Shown: positions 29,556 through 38,538 of the stretch, one piece after another
Numbering within the stretch: position 1 is the first letter of the stretch
Layout: each line of letters starts with the position of its first letter
Notes under the pieces: model-generated
The model's database searches: none
What the model was told of the DNA's origin: nothing
Seen by the model: only the letters and a program-made list of their open reading frames with translations
Translations under genes and position numbers: made by a program
NCBI GenBank assembly: GCA_003054665.1
Contig: QAYY01000008.1
Span: forward strand, 109,665-173,664
DNA: 64,000 bases
Direction of reading: 5' to 3'
Source: Opitutaceae bacterium EW11
GTDB lineage: Bacteria; Verrucomicrobiota; Verrucomicrobiia; Opitutales; Opitutaceae

Positions 29556-31976
29556 TCATTCGTCTCGCAGGGCCTTTATCGGGTCGATCCGCGCGGCGCG
29601 TATCGCGCTCGGGAGTGCTGCGAGCGTTGCTCCGAGCAGAACCGTTCCGGACACAGCGAATAGTAGAATGGGGGAGACGGTTGAGATTCCGACCACCTGC
29701 GATGCGAGGACGCTCTTGGCCGCAAAGCTGAGTGCGATACCTGCCGCCGCCCCAAACGCCACGGGCACCAGGCTTTGCCTCAGAACCAAAATAAGGACGC
29801 TTTGGGTGGTGGCTCCCAATGCCATGCGTACTCCAATCTCGCTGGTGAGGTTGCTCACATTGTACGCGACGACCGAGTACACGCCTGCGGACGCCAGGAG
29901 AAAAGCCACCGATGAGAATACGGAGACCAGCGTCAGGAGTAGCCGATTTCGTCCCAGAGACGCGCTGATCGAACGCTCCATCGTGGTCTCCCTCATCAAG
30001 GGCAGGAGTGGATCGATCTTGTTCGCCGCTCGGCGCACGGTCGCTGCGATTGCTTCGGGTGTGCCGCGGGTTCTTACCAGCACTTGAGTATAGGCGATGC
30101 TCCGCTGAGCCCAGGGGCGATAGAGTTCCTCTTCGGGCGCGCGCCTCAAGGCTGCCGAACGCACGCTACCGACAACACCGACAACTTCGGCCGGCTCGCC
30201 CCGCCCGTTGAGGTTTCCGAGCAGCACGGTGCGGCCGATGGGGTCTACGTCGCCGAAGATCCGCTGGGCGGCAGCGGCGCTGAGGATGACCGACTTGGGG
30301 CTTTGCGGAGTATCGCGATCGTCGAAATCCCGGCCTTTGAGGATCGGGATCCCTAGGGTCTCAAAGTACCTTGGCGAGCAACTATGATCGAAGACCCTGG
30401 GGCGTTCGTTAACTGGTTGTATGTCACCCTCCGCACGGGTGATGCTGACCATCGAGCCGTTATTGGCGAACGGAGGACCCAATACCACGGCGGCCGATTC
30501 GACGTCCGGACTTTGCCGGATCTCGGCTGTCCAGTCTTGGGCGAAGCGATGGCGTGCAGCCACTGAATCGTACCGCGATGGTGGGAGATCGACGGCTGCG
30601 GAAAAGACATGATCGCTCCGGAAGCCGATTGGGACATGTTGAAGTTTGGAAAGGGTTGCGGCGAGGGCGCCCGCGCAGGCGATCAGCACGAGTGCGAAAG
30701 CGACCTGAATACAGAGCAGCACGGCTCGGAAGCGTTTCGAGGCGCGGCTTGGCGTGGATGAGCGTCCTCCCTCCTTCAGCGCATCGGTGAGCCGGGGGCG
30801 AGTCGCCTGCCAAGCTGGGTACAGACCGGATAGCACGCCGACGATGATCTCGAGCACCACCGCGCTCCACATCATCGTCCAGTTGAGCGGAGTCTGAGCC
30901 GTGACGGGGAAGAGATCGGCTGCCGCGTGCGTGATCAAGCGAAGCACTGCGAACCCAACGCCGACTCCAAGGGCTCCGCCAACGCCGCTGAAAACCAGGC
31001 TCTCGGCCAAGAACTGAGCGAGAATATGGAATTGCGAGGCTCCCAATGCCGCCCGAACAGCGGTTTCGCGCTGACGCCCCGAAAACCGCGCCAGGAGCAG
31101 ATTGGCGACGTTGCTGCAGGAAATTAGGAGCACGGATGCAGCTGCGCACACGAGAACCAGGAATATTGGCCGAAGATCCTCCGTGAGCTGGTGAACGGCG
31201 CTGTCGAGCGAGAGGATTCGTTTTGCGTCGGTGTTTCCGGCGAACCGGCGATCGTATTCGGCAGCGAGGCCTTGTAGTTGCTGCTCCGCCTGAGCAGCAG
31301 ACACGCCGGGTTTCAGGCGCGCCACGGTATCGAGGTAAGGAATACCTCGTTCCAGTTCCTCCTGCGGAGTTCCTCGAAGATAGAACGGCCAAAGTGTCCA
31401 GAAGTCCGACTCGCGGCACCACGCTTTTGGCAGGTTGGGGACCACGCCCACCACGGTGTGCCCGACGCCATTGAGGGTCAGGACTCGGCCGATGATGGCA
31501 GGGTCTGAGCCGAGCCGTTTCCGCCAGAACGACTCGCTGAGGATAACGATTGTCTGTCCCGGCGCCTCTTCTTCCGCGGCGAAAACGCGCCCTTTCAGCG
31601 GTTTCACACCTAACACATCGAAATAGTTGCTGGTGATCCTCTGGCCAAAGACCTGTACGGGATCGCCCGTGCCCGTCAGCGCCATCGCTTCGGGAACCGA
31701 AGCAGCCATTCCTTGGAAGACGGTTTGCTCCTGCCGATACAGCCGAAACCGGGGGATCGAGATGTAGTTGACGCCCATCGGTCGATCGAATCGCCGGTGG
31801 AGGATGCAGAGGAGCCGCTCCGTCTCCGGAAAATCTACCGGATGAAGCAGCAGCTGCTCGAGTAGGGAGTATACGGCAACGGAGATGCCGATTCCCAATG
31901 CAAGCGTGAGCACTGCCACCAGGGTAAACGCGGGCTTTTTGAGGAACTGACGCAGAACGGCTCGAAGTGCGATCAC
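29556..31976 (-). CDS. ADOP-type MacB/FtsX permease (duplicated orphan ABC permease)
   Basis: An 806 aa protein with two tandem MacB-FtsX units: an N-terminal helix (about 18-40), periplasmic MacB_PCD domain, three helices with FtsX fold (about 280-400), then a repeat (helix near 430, second PCD, three helices from about 690). The ends AAIRAARIDPIKALRDE and ATRPRLTDALKEGG are typical of the family called acidobacterial duplicated orphan permease. Such genes occur in many copies in Acidobacteria and Verrucomicrobiota, often without an ATPase. None is next to it here. Its role is unproven; export of small molecules or peptides is inferred. Confidence 0.9.
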   Translation of the reverse strand: MIALRAVLRQFLKKPAFTLVAVLTLALGIGISVAVYSLLEQLLLHPVDFPETERLLCILHRRFDRPMGVNYISIPRFRLYRQEQTVFQGMAASVPEAMALTGTGDPVQVFGQRITSNYFDVLGVKPLKGRVFAAEEEAPGQTIVILSESFWRKRLGSDPAIIGRVLTLNGVGHTVVGVVPNLPKAWCRESDFWTLWPFYLRGTPQEELERGIPYLDTVARLKPGVSAAQAEQQLQGLAAEYDRRFAGNTDAKRILSLDSAVHQLTEDLRPIFLVLVCAAASVLLISCSNVANLLLARFSGRQRETAVRAALGASQFHILAQFLAESLVFSGVGGALGVGVGFAVLRLITHAAADLFPVTAQTPLNWTMMWSAVVLEIIVGVLSGLYPAWQATRPRLTDALKEGGRSSTPSRASKRFRAVLLCIQVAFALVLIACAGALAATLSKLQHVPIGFRSDHVFSAAVDLPPSRYDSVAARHRFAQDWTAEIRQSPDVESAAVVLGPPFANNGSMVSITRAEGDIQPVNERPRVFDHSCSPRYFETLGIPILKGRDFDDRDTPQSPKSVILSAAAAQRIFGDVDPIGRTVLLGNLNGRGEPAEVVGVVGSVRSAALRRAPEEELYRPWAQRSIAYTQVLVRTRGTPEAIAATVRRAANKIDPLLPLMRETTMERSISASLGRNRLLLTLVSVFSSVAFLLASAGVYSVVAYNVSNLTSEIGVRMALGATTQSVLILVLRQSLVPVAFGAAAGIALSFAAKSVLASQVVGISTVSPILLFAVSGTVLLGATLAALPSAIRAARIDPIKALRDE

Positions 31977-32059
31977 AGGCGATACGACAGATACTCAGTT
32001 CATGTAAACGATGTGGGAGGTCGACGTCGTCGGCCTCCCCCCGAATAAGCGCGGATCAA

Positions 32060-32082
32060 CCCGCGACAGGAACTGTCGCGGG
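32060..32082. promoter_or_regulatory. Perfect 10-bp hairpin after the YPPA-repeat gene
   Basis: CCCGCGACAG-GAA-CTGTCGCGGG lies 16 bases past the stop at 32098 and before the ADOP start. There is no T-run on either strand, so it may stabilise the mRNA end or attenuate reading into the permease gene rather than terminate fully. Confidence 0.5.
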
Positions 32083-32097
32083 CGATTCAGGTAGTCG

Positions 32098-32406
32098 TTA
32101 AGCTAGCTTGGAGATCTCAAATGCAGGCGGGTAGTCCGGATTTGGGCTTCGTGCAAGCCCACCTGTTTTTGAAGGGGGGTAACTACTATCCGGTAACCGT
32201 GGCAGCCCGCCTTTTTCACCAGGGCTAGCTGGGGGGTAGCTGTTGTCAGGGGACCGTGCTAGCCGATCGTGGTCAGCAGGGTCTGCTGGCGGATAGTCGC
32301 CGCTTGGCGCGCGGCTAGTTTTCGTGTTAACGGATGCGCAGACAAGAAAGGCGGCAGCTAGGGCTCCCGCGCTAATACATTTGCTCAACACAGAGGGCGA
32401 TTTCAT
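32098..32406 (-). CDS. Exported peptide-like protein with four YPPA repeats
   Basis: A 102 aa protein starting at 32406 with a signal peptide (about 1-24, CISAGALAAAFLVCAS). The rest is four imperfect units of 18-20 residues, each ending in a D/S-YPP-A/S core: SGDYPPA, DNSYPPA, DSSYPPS and NPDYPPAF, joined by GGLxRxP linkers. There are no cysteines in the repeat part and no known domain. Codons are less GC-biased than in neighbouring housekeeping genes, with repeated CTAGC. The next protein upstream begins with a matching NNDYPPAF. Function unknown; a secreted repeat peptide or processed precursor is possible. Confidence 0.65.
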   Translation of the reverse strand: MKSPSVLSKCISAGALAAAFLVCASVNTKTSRAPSGDYPPADPADHDRLARSPDNSYPPASPGEKGGLPRLPDSSYPPSKTGGLARSPNPDYPPAFEISKLA

Positions 32407-32536
32407 TTGATGTTGTCGCGCGAAAGCGCCTCGCTCCCGCGCTACTTGCGCCACGCTGGTGGTGTTCCATTTGCCGTCAACGAGAATTGCCAGCCGTATA
32501 CACATCGGCAGCCGTTGCTGCTGTACGGGCCCGAAC

Positions 32537-32565
32537 AACGAAAAGCCCGCTCCGAAGAGCGGGCT
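32537..32565 (-). terminator. Terminator-like hairpin after the DYPPAF protein gene
   Basis: A perfect 9-bp stem AGCCCGCTC / GAGCGGGCT with a four-base loop is followed on the minus strand by TTTCGTTGTT. It lies about 28 bases past the stop at 32593. The weak T-run suggests partial termination. Confidence 0.65.
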
Positions 32566-32592
32566 GAAGATATCAAACAATATGGAGCGAGA

Positions 32593-32982
32593 TCAGCCTT
32601 TCCGCGCGCGGCTCTTTCCGCCCTTCTGCGTCTTCACAATCTGCTCGGCGCCATAGGCATGGAGTTCATACGCCAGCTTCTTGATTTGGTCGCGAAGCGA
32701 ATTGTCGGCTGGAATCTGGTCGGCCAGCTGGACGATTGCGGCGCCGATCATGGTTTCGCGTAGTCCGGGGAAGCAGATCGCGTTCTCTGGACGAGATCCT
32801 GTGATGACCACCGGGATTGGAACCCCGGCTCCGGGGTTTTTCAGCGACTCGCTCGAAGCGTCGGAAGCCTTAAGTTGCCGGGCTTGACTGCTTTGCGACC
32901 CGGCGAAGTCATTGATCTGGCCGATTGTGGAGGAGATTGCGTTCTGTGAGAACGCTGGAGGATAATCATTATTTCCTGGCAT
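32593..32982 (-). CDS. Small protein with N-terminal DYPPAF motif
   Basis: A 129 aa protein, start at 32982, beginning MPGNNDYPPAFSQNAISS. It has no signal peptide. A middle section (VPIPVVITGSRPENAICFPG) resembles a short beta region, and the C-terminal half (about 80-120) is a helical segment ending in a basic tail (KGGKSRARKG). It begins 41 bases after the kinase gene, and a hairpin terminator follows. The N-terminal motif equals the last repeat of the exported protein at 32098, which ties the two together. I recognise no family. Confidence 0.6.
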   Translation of the reverse strand: MPGNNDYPPAFSQNAISSTIGQINDFAGSQSSQARQLKASDASSESLKNPGAGVPIPVVITGSRPENAICFPGLRETMIGAAIVQLADQIPADNSLRDQIKKLAYELHAYGAEQIVKTQKGGKSRARKG

Positions 32983-33023
32983 AGGTGTATTTGTTTTTTG
33001 GTTTTCGATGCGGGAGAGAGATG

Positions 33024-36000
33024 TCACCAATCGAGGTTCAGCCTCTGTAGCGCCGTCCTGAGAGCACGAGTATTCCAGAATCTGAGCGAATTGTCGTAAC
33101 CCTGAGTGGCCAGGAGTTCGCCATCGGGACTGAAGCGAAGCCGGTAATTCTGGCTCGGGAGGTTGCGGCTCTCGAGAATGGCCACGGTTCGAGCGTCGGG
33201 CATGCTGACCAGAAAAACGCGATCGCCGACTGAGACGGCAAGGAGTTTTGAGTCCGGACTGAACGCAGCTAGATTGCCGTTCTTTCGCAGCGTTTCCTCT
33301 AGTGCGGCGCCTGGCCTCCAATCGATAGTGTCCCAGATGATACAGCCTTTCTCTCCCGTCGTGACGAGCCATCGATCAGAGGGGCTCAGAGTGAGCGTGC
33401 TGCTGGCCCCCGAATCCAGCTTGCGGACGGTTTTGCCAGTCTGCGGAGACAGAATTTCCACATCCTGGCGAGCGTAGCTGGCGGCTATCCAGGCGAGCGA
33501 ACTGGGTGCGACTACATCCCACACGGAGGTACCAACGGTCAAATGGTTCAGCTTCGTGAGCGCGGTGGTCCCGTCCCACGCGATCTCTCCCGTCGCGGCG
33601 CAGGATAGCGTAATCGGGCTCACGGGCCCCGTGTTGGACCCGAGGATGGCGTTCTCGGGCGCTCCGGCGATGTCGAGGCGCTCGACCTGGAGGGTTCGTT
33701 CTCCAACCCGAATCAAGTGGAGCCCTCCTTTCCGGGACGCCACCAGCGCGGTGTGGCTGTTAGGCAAAAACCGCACGTTTTGCTCCGTCGCCGCCGCAGT
33801 GCGGTACTGCCCGCGAAGAACCTGGGCTCTGGCATCCCAGATTCTGACTTCCTCGGCGGAGGCAGCCGCGACGAATCGGGAGTCCTGAGAAAAATCGAGG
33901 CTGCTGACGAGCGGAGCCCAGTCCTGTGCGACGTGAGACGTGTGGGCGGTCACGATTTCGCGTGAATGTCTGATCTCTGTGATGAGGGCCGAACGCGCGA
34001 AATCAGAAAGCGCTAGCCGATTGTCGTCGCTGGAGAATCGGAGCACAGGTTCGCTGCCGCAGCCGCTCAGGGCGACTTGTTCGGACAGGCTGTCCACGTC
34101 CCAAAGAATGACCGAACGATCCTGTGCGGTTGAGACGAGGAACGCCCCAGAATGGCTGTAGAGCACCTGTGTGATCTTTTGCCGGTGGCCGCGTAGCGTA
34201 CGCATTTCTCCGCCGGAGACCGCCGTGATGTATATATTGTAGTCGCTACTCCCAACGGCGATTTCCTCGCCTGACGGGTTCCAGGCAATGCACCGTGGAA
34301 CGGCGGGCAAACGGAGATCCGAGAGTTCGGCGCCGGTTCGGACGTCAAAGATGCGAACGGCACCGGCGGATGTGGCGACCGCGACGCGGGTCGCTCCAGG
34401 CGTGAGTGCGATACACTCGATCGGGTCGGAGATTTGAACGCGGAAGATGGGTTTTGCCGAGTCGATCTCGTAAACCACTGCTTCTCCGGCTGCAGCGACC
34501 GCAATGCAGGCACCGGTTGGGTCGAGGACTGTGTCCGCCAATGCCCAGCTCGCGCGGCCGGTTTCGGCCAATCCAAGGACGGTCAAAAGAGGCTGGCGCG
34601 TTTTCGCGGACCAGACACGGACAGATGCATCGTCATAGCGCAGCGCGATGGTGCCGCCGGCGCTTAAGATTTGAGTTATCCCCCTGGGCTGTGGAGGCAG
34701 TACTTCGCGCAGCGCGCCTGTCGCCAAGTTCCGTTCAACTACTGCTGACTGCTTGTCTGCCACGTAAACCGAATCTACTGTATCCAGAAAACTGATCCGG
34801 TTTCCCCCTGAATCGCGAATCTCATACGTTGCCAAAGGGATCAGGTCCGTCAGCGCCAAGGCGGCGATCGTCTCGTTGCGCACGGCCAGGGAAGGGTGGA
34901 TGCGGGCGGCCTGTTTGCAGGCTTCCAGGGCGTTTTCCCTCTGACCAGACCGGCCGCTCAACCTGGAGGCTTTTGCCTGCGTGAGCAGCGATTCGTAGAG
35001 TTTCTCCCGGGCGACGTCCTGCGCGGCGAGAGCACGCGAGCGAGCCTGGTTGATGCGCACTGCTGCCACTGTCGATCCGGCGGCAATTGCGACCAGCGCA
35101 AGCACCAGGGCGGCGACAAGCGTCGCCGGCAGGGGATTCCTCCTCGCCCAGCGCCAGAGTTGTTCGGCGGCGCCGACAGGGCGGGCCTGGATGGGACGGC
35201 CGGCGAGGTAGGACTCGAGGTCGTCGGCGAAGGCGCCGGCGGTCGCGTAGCGTGCGCTGGGCTCCAGCTGCAGCGCTTTCAGGCAGATCGTCTCGAGATC
35301 GCGCGGAACATTCTTCGCGATCGAGGAGGGGCGGTCCGGCGTCTTTTCCTGCGACGCGACCAGCGTCTCGAGCACGGTGCCTCCGACGAAGGGCGGGCGG
35401 CCGGTGAGGAGTTCGTAGAGGATCGCTCCGAGACTGTAGATATCTACGGCTGTAGTGAGTCCTTTGTTACCGTGAGCCTGCTCCGGCGCGATGTAGTGGG
35501 GGGTGCCGAGCACGGCGGCGGTGACGGTGAGCTTGCGGTCGTCTTCCAGCCATTTCGCCAGGCCGAAGTCGCAGACGTACGGCTCGCCGGCGGCGTCGAG
35601 AAGGATGTTTCCCGGCTTCAGGTCGCGGTGGAGGATGCCGCGTTCGTGCGCGTGCTGCACGCCCCGCGCGACCTTTGCCAGAAGACGGGCGGCCTCCCGC
35701 GGTTTGCCGAGGTAGTTTCCGATGCAATGCGCCAGGCTCCCGCCGGTCGTCAGCTTCATGCTGAAGAACGGTATGCCGTCGTGCTCGCCGACTTCGTGGA
35801 TCGGCAGCACGTGCGGGTGATCGAGGCTGCTGACGGCGCGTACTTCCGAGCGGAAGCGTAGAACCAGGTCCGGCACCTCGAGGTGATGCGCCTGCAGCAC
35901 TTTCAGCGCGAGGATGCGCTCCGTATTCAGATCGCGGGCACGATAGACGACGCCCATGCCGCCGCGGCCGAGCTCGTCGAGGATCTCAAAATGCGAAAAC

Positions 36001-36194
36001 GCCCGTTTGGGCATCGTCTTCGGGCCTGGGGCCGCCTCTTCCCAGAAGGCCGGGCCTTCGTCGGTATCGTCGAAATCGAGCGTGTTCGCCAGCAGACAGG
36101 AGGGGCAGAGGCCGCCCAGCTTGTCCGACGCGAACACCAGTCCGCACTTGGGGCACGTGCGCTCGGTTTTCGGGGTGGGCTGGTCGGGAAGCAT
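33024..36194 (-). CDS. Transmembrane Ser/Thr protein kinase with zinc ribbon and WD40 repeats
   Basis: A 1056 aa protein. A zinc-ribbon (Cys14, Cys17, Cys30, Cys33) precedes a Hanks-type kinase domain (about 68-330) with GRGGMGVVYRA, catalytic Lys98, HRDLKPGN (189-196) and DFGLAKW (209-215), so it should be active. A transmembrane helix lies near 355-380. The rest (about 430-1050) is a series of degenerate WD40 blades, presumably periplasmic or cytosolic depending on topology, and likely a sensing or scaffold part. It lies downstream of the ECF sigma gene. In several phyla such kinases control the partner sigma factor in place of an anti-sigma factor. Confidence 0.92.
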   Translation of the reverse strand: MLPDQPTPKTERTCPKCGLVFASDKLGGLCPSCLLANTLDFDDTDEGPAFWEEAAPGPKTMPKRAFSHFEILDELGRGGMGVVYRARDLNTERILALKVLQAHHLEVPDLVLRFRSEVRAVSSLDHPHVLPIHEVGEHDGIPFFSMKLTTGGSLAHCIGNYLGKPREAARLLAKVARGVQHAHERGILHRDLKPGNILLDAAGEPYVCDFGLAKWLEDDRKLTVTAAVLGTPHYIAPEQAHGNKGLTTAVDIYSLGAILYELLTGRPPFVGGTVLETLVASQEKTPDRPSSIAKNVPRDLETICLKALQLEPSARYATAGAFADDLESYLAGRPIQARPVGAAEQLWRWARRNPLPATLVAALVLALVAIAAGSTVAAVRINQARSRALAAQDVAREKLYESLLTQAKASRLSGRSGQRENALEACKQAARIHPSLAVRNETIAALALTDLIPLATYEIRDSGGNRISFLDTVDSVYVADKQSAVVERNLATGALREVLPPQPRGITQILSAGGTIALRYDDASVRVWSAKTRQPLLTVLGLAETGRASWALADTVLDPTGACIAVAAAGEAVVYEIDSAKPIFRVQISDPIECIALTPGATRVAVATSAGAVRIFDVRTGAELSDLRLPAVPRCIAWNPSGEEIAVGSSDYNIYITAVSGGEMRTLRGHRQKITQVLYSHSGAFLVSTAQDRSVILWDVDSLSEQVALSGCGSEPVLRFSSDDNRLALSDFARSALITEIRHSREIVTAHTSHVAQDWAPLVSSLDFSQDSRFVAAASAEEVRIWDARAQVLRGQYRTAAATEQNVRFLPNSHTALVASRKGGLHLIRVGERTLQVERLDIAGAPENAILGSNTGPVSPITLSCAATGEIAWDGTTALTKLNHLTVGTSVWDVVAPSSLAWIAASYARQDVEILSPQTGKTVRKLDSGASSTLTLSPSDRWLVTTGEKGCIIWDTIDWRPGAALEETLRKNGNLAAFSPDSKLLAVSVGDRVFLVSMPDARTVAILESRNLPSQNYRLRFSPDGELLATQGYDNSLRFWNTRALRTALQRLNLDW

Positions 36195-36214
36195 GGACGG
36201 AAGGCGCCCGGAGC

Positions 36215-36439
36215 TCAGGGCACGGGCAAAGGCACCTGCGGGAGGGAGGCATTGCCACCGCCGGGCTCAATGTCGCGGTATCGGTAGAACACGCGATCCC
36301 TGAACCCGGTCGGGCACACCGCCGGCAGCGGGAGCCACTGGGTCGAACTCACGAGTCGGCAGGAGAGCCGCCCGCGCTCCAGGGGATCGGAGCTACGCGA
36401 CTGGCCCCCTTTGCTCAGAAAACTGAATACCACGGTCAC
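36215..36439 (-). CDS. Possible 74 aa protein coupled to the sigma factor gene
   Basis: A GTG at 36439 overlaps the sigma factor stop (GTGA), the coupling seen in other runs of this window, and opens a 75-codon frame ending 20 bases before the kinase start. The product has a STQWLPLPAV stretch and GFRDRVFYRYRDIEP near its end, and no membrane segment. It fills almost all of the sigma-kinase gap. No family is recognised, and the frame could be fortuitous in GC-rich DNA or a gene remnant. Confidence 0.35.
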   Translation of the reverse strand: MTVVFSFLSKGGQSRSSDPLERGRLSCRLVSSTQWLPLPAVCPTGFRDRVFYRYRDIEPGGGNASLPQVPLPVP

Positions 36440-37296
36440 GACTTCGTGCCGAGGGCCGTGCGAAGGTGGCGCATTTCGTCGTCGATCTGGTCGGGCGACT
36501 CCACCGTCTTCGCGACTTCCCGTCGGAGGTGGACGCGAAACTCGTGACGAAGCCGGTGCACTCCCGTCCGCACCGCTCCCGGAGACAGCCCCAGCGCGGC
36601 GGCGGTGGTGTCGTAAGCTCCGGCGGGTTGGTCGCCGAGCAGGTAGGGTTTGAGAGCCTGAAACACGTCGCGTTTGCCACGTTTTGCGAAATCCTCCTCG
36701 AGTTTGACGAGGGCGGCCTCGACGGCGGCTACCGCCCATTCCCGTTCGAAAACTGTCTCGGCGGGGAGTGTATTGGCGTATTGGGCGGAATTGAACTTCG
36801 CCTCGGAGTCTTCGTCGTCGAGCGAAACAAACTGCAATCCACCCCCGCGTTTTTGTGCGTTTTCGCGGGTGTGCTCACTCGCCATGTGATTTTGCAGCGA
36901 TGCCAGAAGATAGCTGCGGAACTTTCCTTTGTGCGGATCAACCCGGGCGAGCGACTTGCTTTCGATCAGGCTGAGGAAGAAGCCCTGAATGATATCCTGG
37001 GCGCGGTGATGATCGTATCCGCGGCGGCGGGCAAATGCGTAGAGCGGTTGCCAATACGCTCTGCAGAGTTCGGCGAGGGCGGACTGTGCGCCGGGAGCCT
37101 GCGTTTGTGCTGACGCGAGAACTACACTCCAGCGTGTGGGCTCAAACCACGCCGGGGACGATGGAGCTGAGGGGGCATCGTTTTCCACGCGTGGCAGGTT
37201 GAAAGCGGGCCGAGGCGTTGTCGATAGGCGACTTGCGCGCCGCCGATGGGAGGCGGCGAAGAGTCCGGGGGCAGGGAGGAGGGCGATGGCAGACAT
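36436..37296 (-). CDS. ECF-type RNA polymerase sigma factor
   Basis: A 286 aa protein. Sigma region 2 covers about 62-140 (LAELCRAYWQPLYAFARRRGYDHHRAQDIIQGFF) and region 4 about 200-265, ending in the helix-turn-helix TTAAALGLSPGAVRTGVHRLRHEFR. The N-terminal 45 residues are proline-rich and poorly conserved; a GTG at 37188 is a possible shorter start. No anti-sigma gene is adjacent; the linked kinase at 33024 suggests control by phosphorylation, as known for kinase-associated ECF groups. Confidence 0.88.
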   Translation of the reverse strand: MSAIALLPAPGLFAASHRRRASRLSTTPRPAFNLPRVENDAPSAPSSPAWFEPTRWSVVLASAQTQAPGAQSALAELCRAYWQPLYAFARRRGYDHHRAQDIIQGFFLSLIESKSLARVDPHKGKFRSYLLASLQNHMASEHTRENAQKRGGGLQFVSLDDEDSEAKFNSAQYANTLPAETVFEREWAVAAVEAALVKLEEDFAKRGKRDVFQALKPYLLGDQPAGAYDTTAAALGLSPGAVRTGVHRLRHEFRVHLRREVAKTVESPDQIDDEMRHLRTALGTKS

Positions 37297-37622
37297 GGCG
37301 GATACAGACGTCGCAGGCAGACCGATACTCCCGAGTTATCTCAAAACCTTGTAGCTTGTTACAGGCAGGCGGCAGTTTTTCGAGTCTCCCGCAAGACCTT
37401 GGGTGATGCTTGCCGCTACGGTATTGCATGTATCCGAACCCGGCGGTCCGCCGGTGAAGGGCGAAGACGACCAGGTGAGCTGCAGCTTCTCGCCTGGGCA
37501 GTGGTGCGACCTCGATCGGTGGGGTACTCCGCTAGCGACGATGCGCGGCGTACATCAATCGCGGCTGCGCGCAACGTGAACACGGGGCCGGCAAACCCGC
37601 CCCAACTCCCGGCGTTTTCGGC
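37297..37622. other. Intergenic region upstream of the sigma factor
   Basis: These 326 bases hold no supported gene and no clear terminator. The sigma factor promoter must lie here on the minus strand; no convincing hexamers were found. Confidence 0.3.
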
Positions 37623-38444
37623 TCAGCGAGCTTTCTGCCAACGCTTCTGTAGTTCTTCGCTGAGGACAAGCGCGTCGGGCCAGACCGGAGGGAAATTGCT
37701 CAACGCGTAACCGCCCTTGGGTCCGAGCGATGGGCAGGCGAAGAAGGCGCGGTCGTTGTTTTCCGGAGCGGCCTTCCAGAGATGCATCACTTCCTGGGCA
37801 AAATCGAGGTAGTCGCGCACTTCCGGCGTGAGTTCGCCCTTGTGGGTGACCGGCAGCTGCGCGTGGTGACTGCTGAACGGGCGGAAGAGAAAGTGATCGG
37901 CCTGCTGAACGAGATCGGGGCGGGCCAGCAGGCGCTCGACGTATTGACCGGTATGAAGGTGTTTCACGACGCCGAGGTGCGAGAAATCCCACGAGAGATT
38001 GAGCCGCTTGTCCGTGAGTTTCTGATACCGGTCGGCTAGTTCGAAGAGCTTTTCGGGTGTTTCGGTGACCGAATCGCGGTGGGTTTCCAGGGAGACCGAC
38101 AGTCCGAGCTTCTCCGCTTCGCGCTCCAGCTTGATCCATCGCTTCACCGCTTCGGCGGGCGTGGTGTCGTGGGAACCGAGCTGGACGGTGACGTGGCTGG
38201 CGCCAAACTCCTTCTGCGTCCGAAGAAGCTGCGGAAATTCCGCCGGGTCGTCCGGGAAGACCATGCCGATGACCGAAAGCTCGTGCAGCTGGGCGAGTGA
38301 GGCGATCGCAGCGTCCAATCTTGCACATACTCCGCTGAAACCGGCGGTCTTGAGCGCGCTGAACTTGCGCGAAAGAGACCATTCCTGCGCTCGTGATGGA
38401 TGGTGAGCGAGGGTCCAAAGACCGACGAACTGCACGAATTTCAT
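37623..38444 (-). CDS. Sugar phosphate isomerase/epimerase-like TIM barrel protein
   Basis: A 273 aa protein of the xylose isomerase-like/AP endonuclease 2 fold. The ATG at 38444 (MKFVQFVGLWTLAHHPSR) is preferred to a TTG four codons earlier. Metal-ligand regions typical of the fold are visible: SLETHRDSVTE (Glu), LSWDFSHLG (Asp, His) and FRPFSSHHAQLP. The family includes sugar epimerases and myo-inositol catabolic enzymes. Context gives no substrate; neighbours are an MBL-fold protein and an SDR that could belong to sugar acid metabolism. Confidence 0.8.
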   Translation of the reverse strand: MKFVQFVGLWTLAHHPSRAQEWSLSRKFSALKTAGFSGVCARLDAAIASLAQLHELSVIGMVFPDDPAEFPQLLRTQKEFGASHVTVQLGSHDTTPAEAVKRWIKLEREAEKLGLSVSLETHRDSVTETPEKLFELADRYQKLTDKRLNLSWDFSHLGVVKHLHTGQYVERLLARPDLVQQADHFLFRPFSSHHAQLPVTHKGELTPEVRDYLDFAQEVMHLWKAAPENNDRAFFACPSLGPKGGYALSNFPPVWPDALVLSEELQKRWQKAR

Positions 38445-38538
38445 GGGAATAAACAAGAAGCTGAAAAACGAAGCATCGGCACGAAGGCCGCAGACCTAAC
38501 TAACTTCTGCGCCAGGATGGCCGTGTTACGGACCAACA

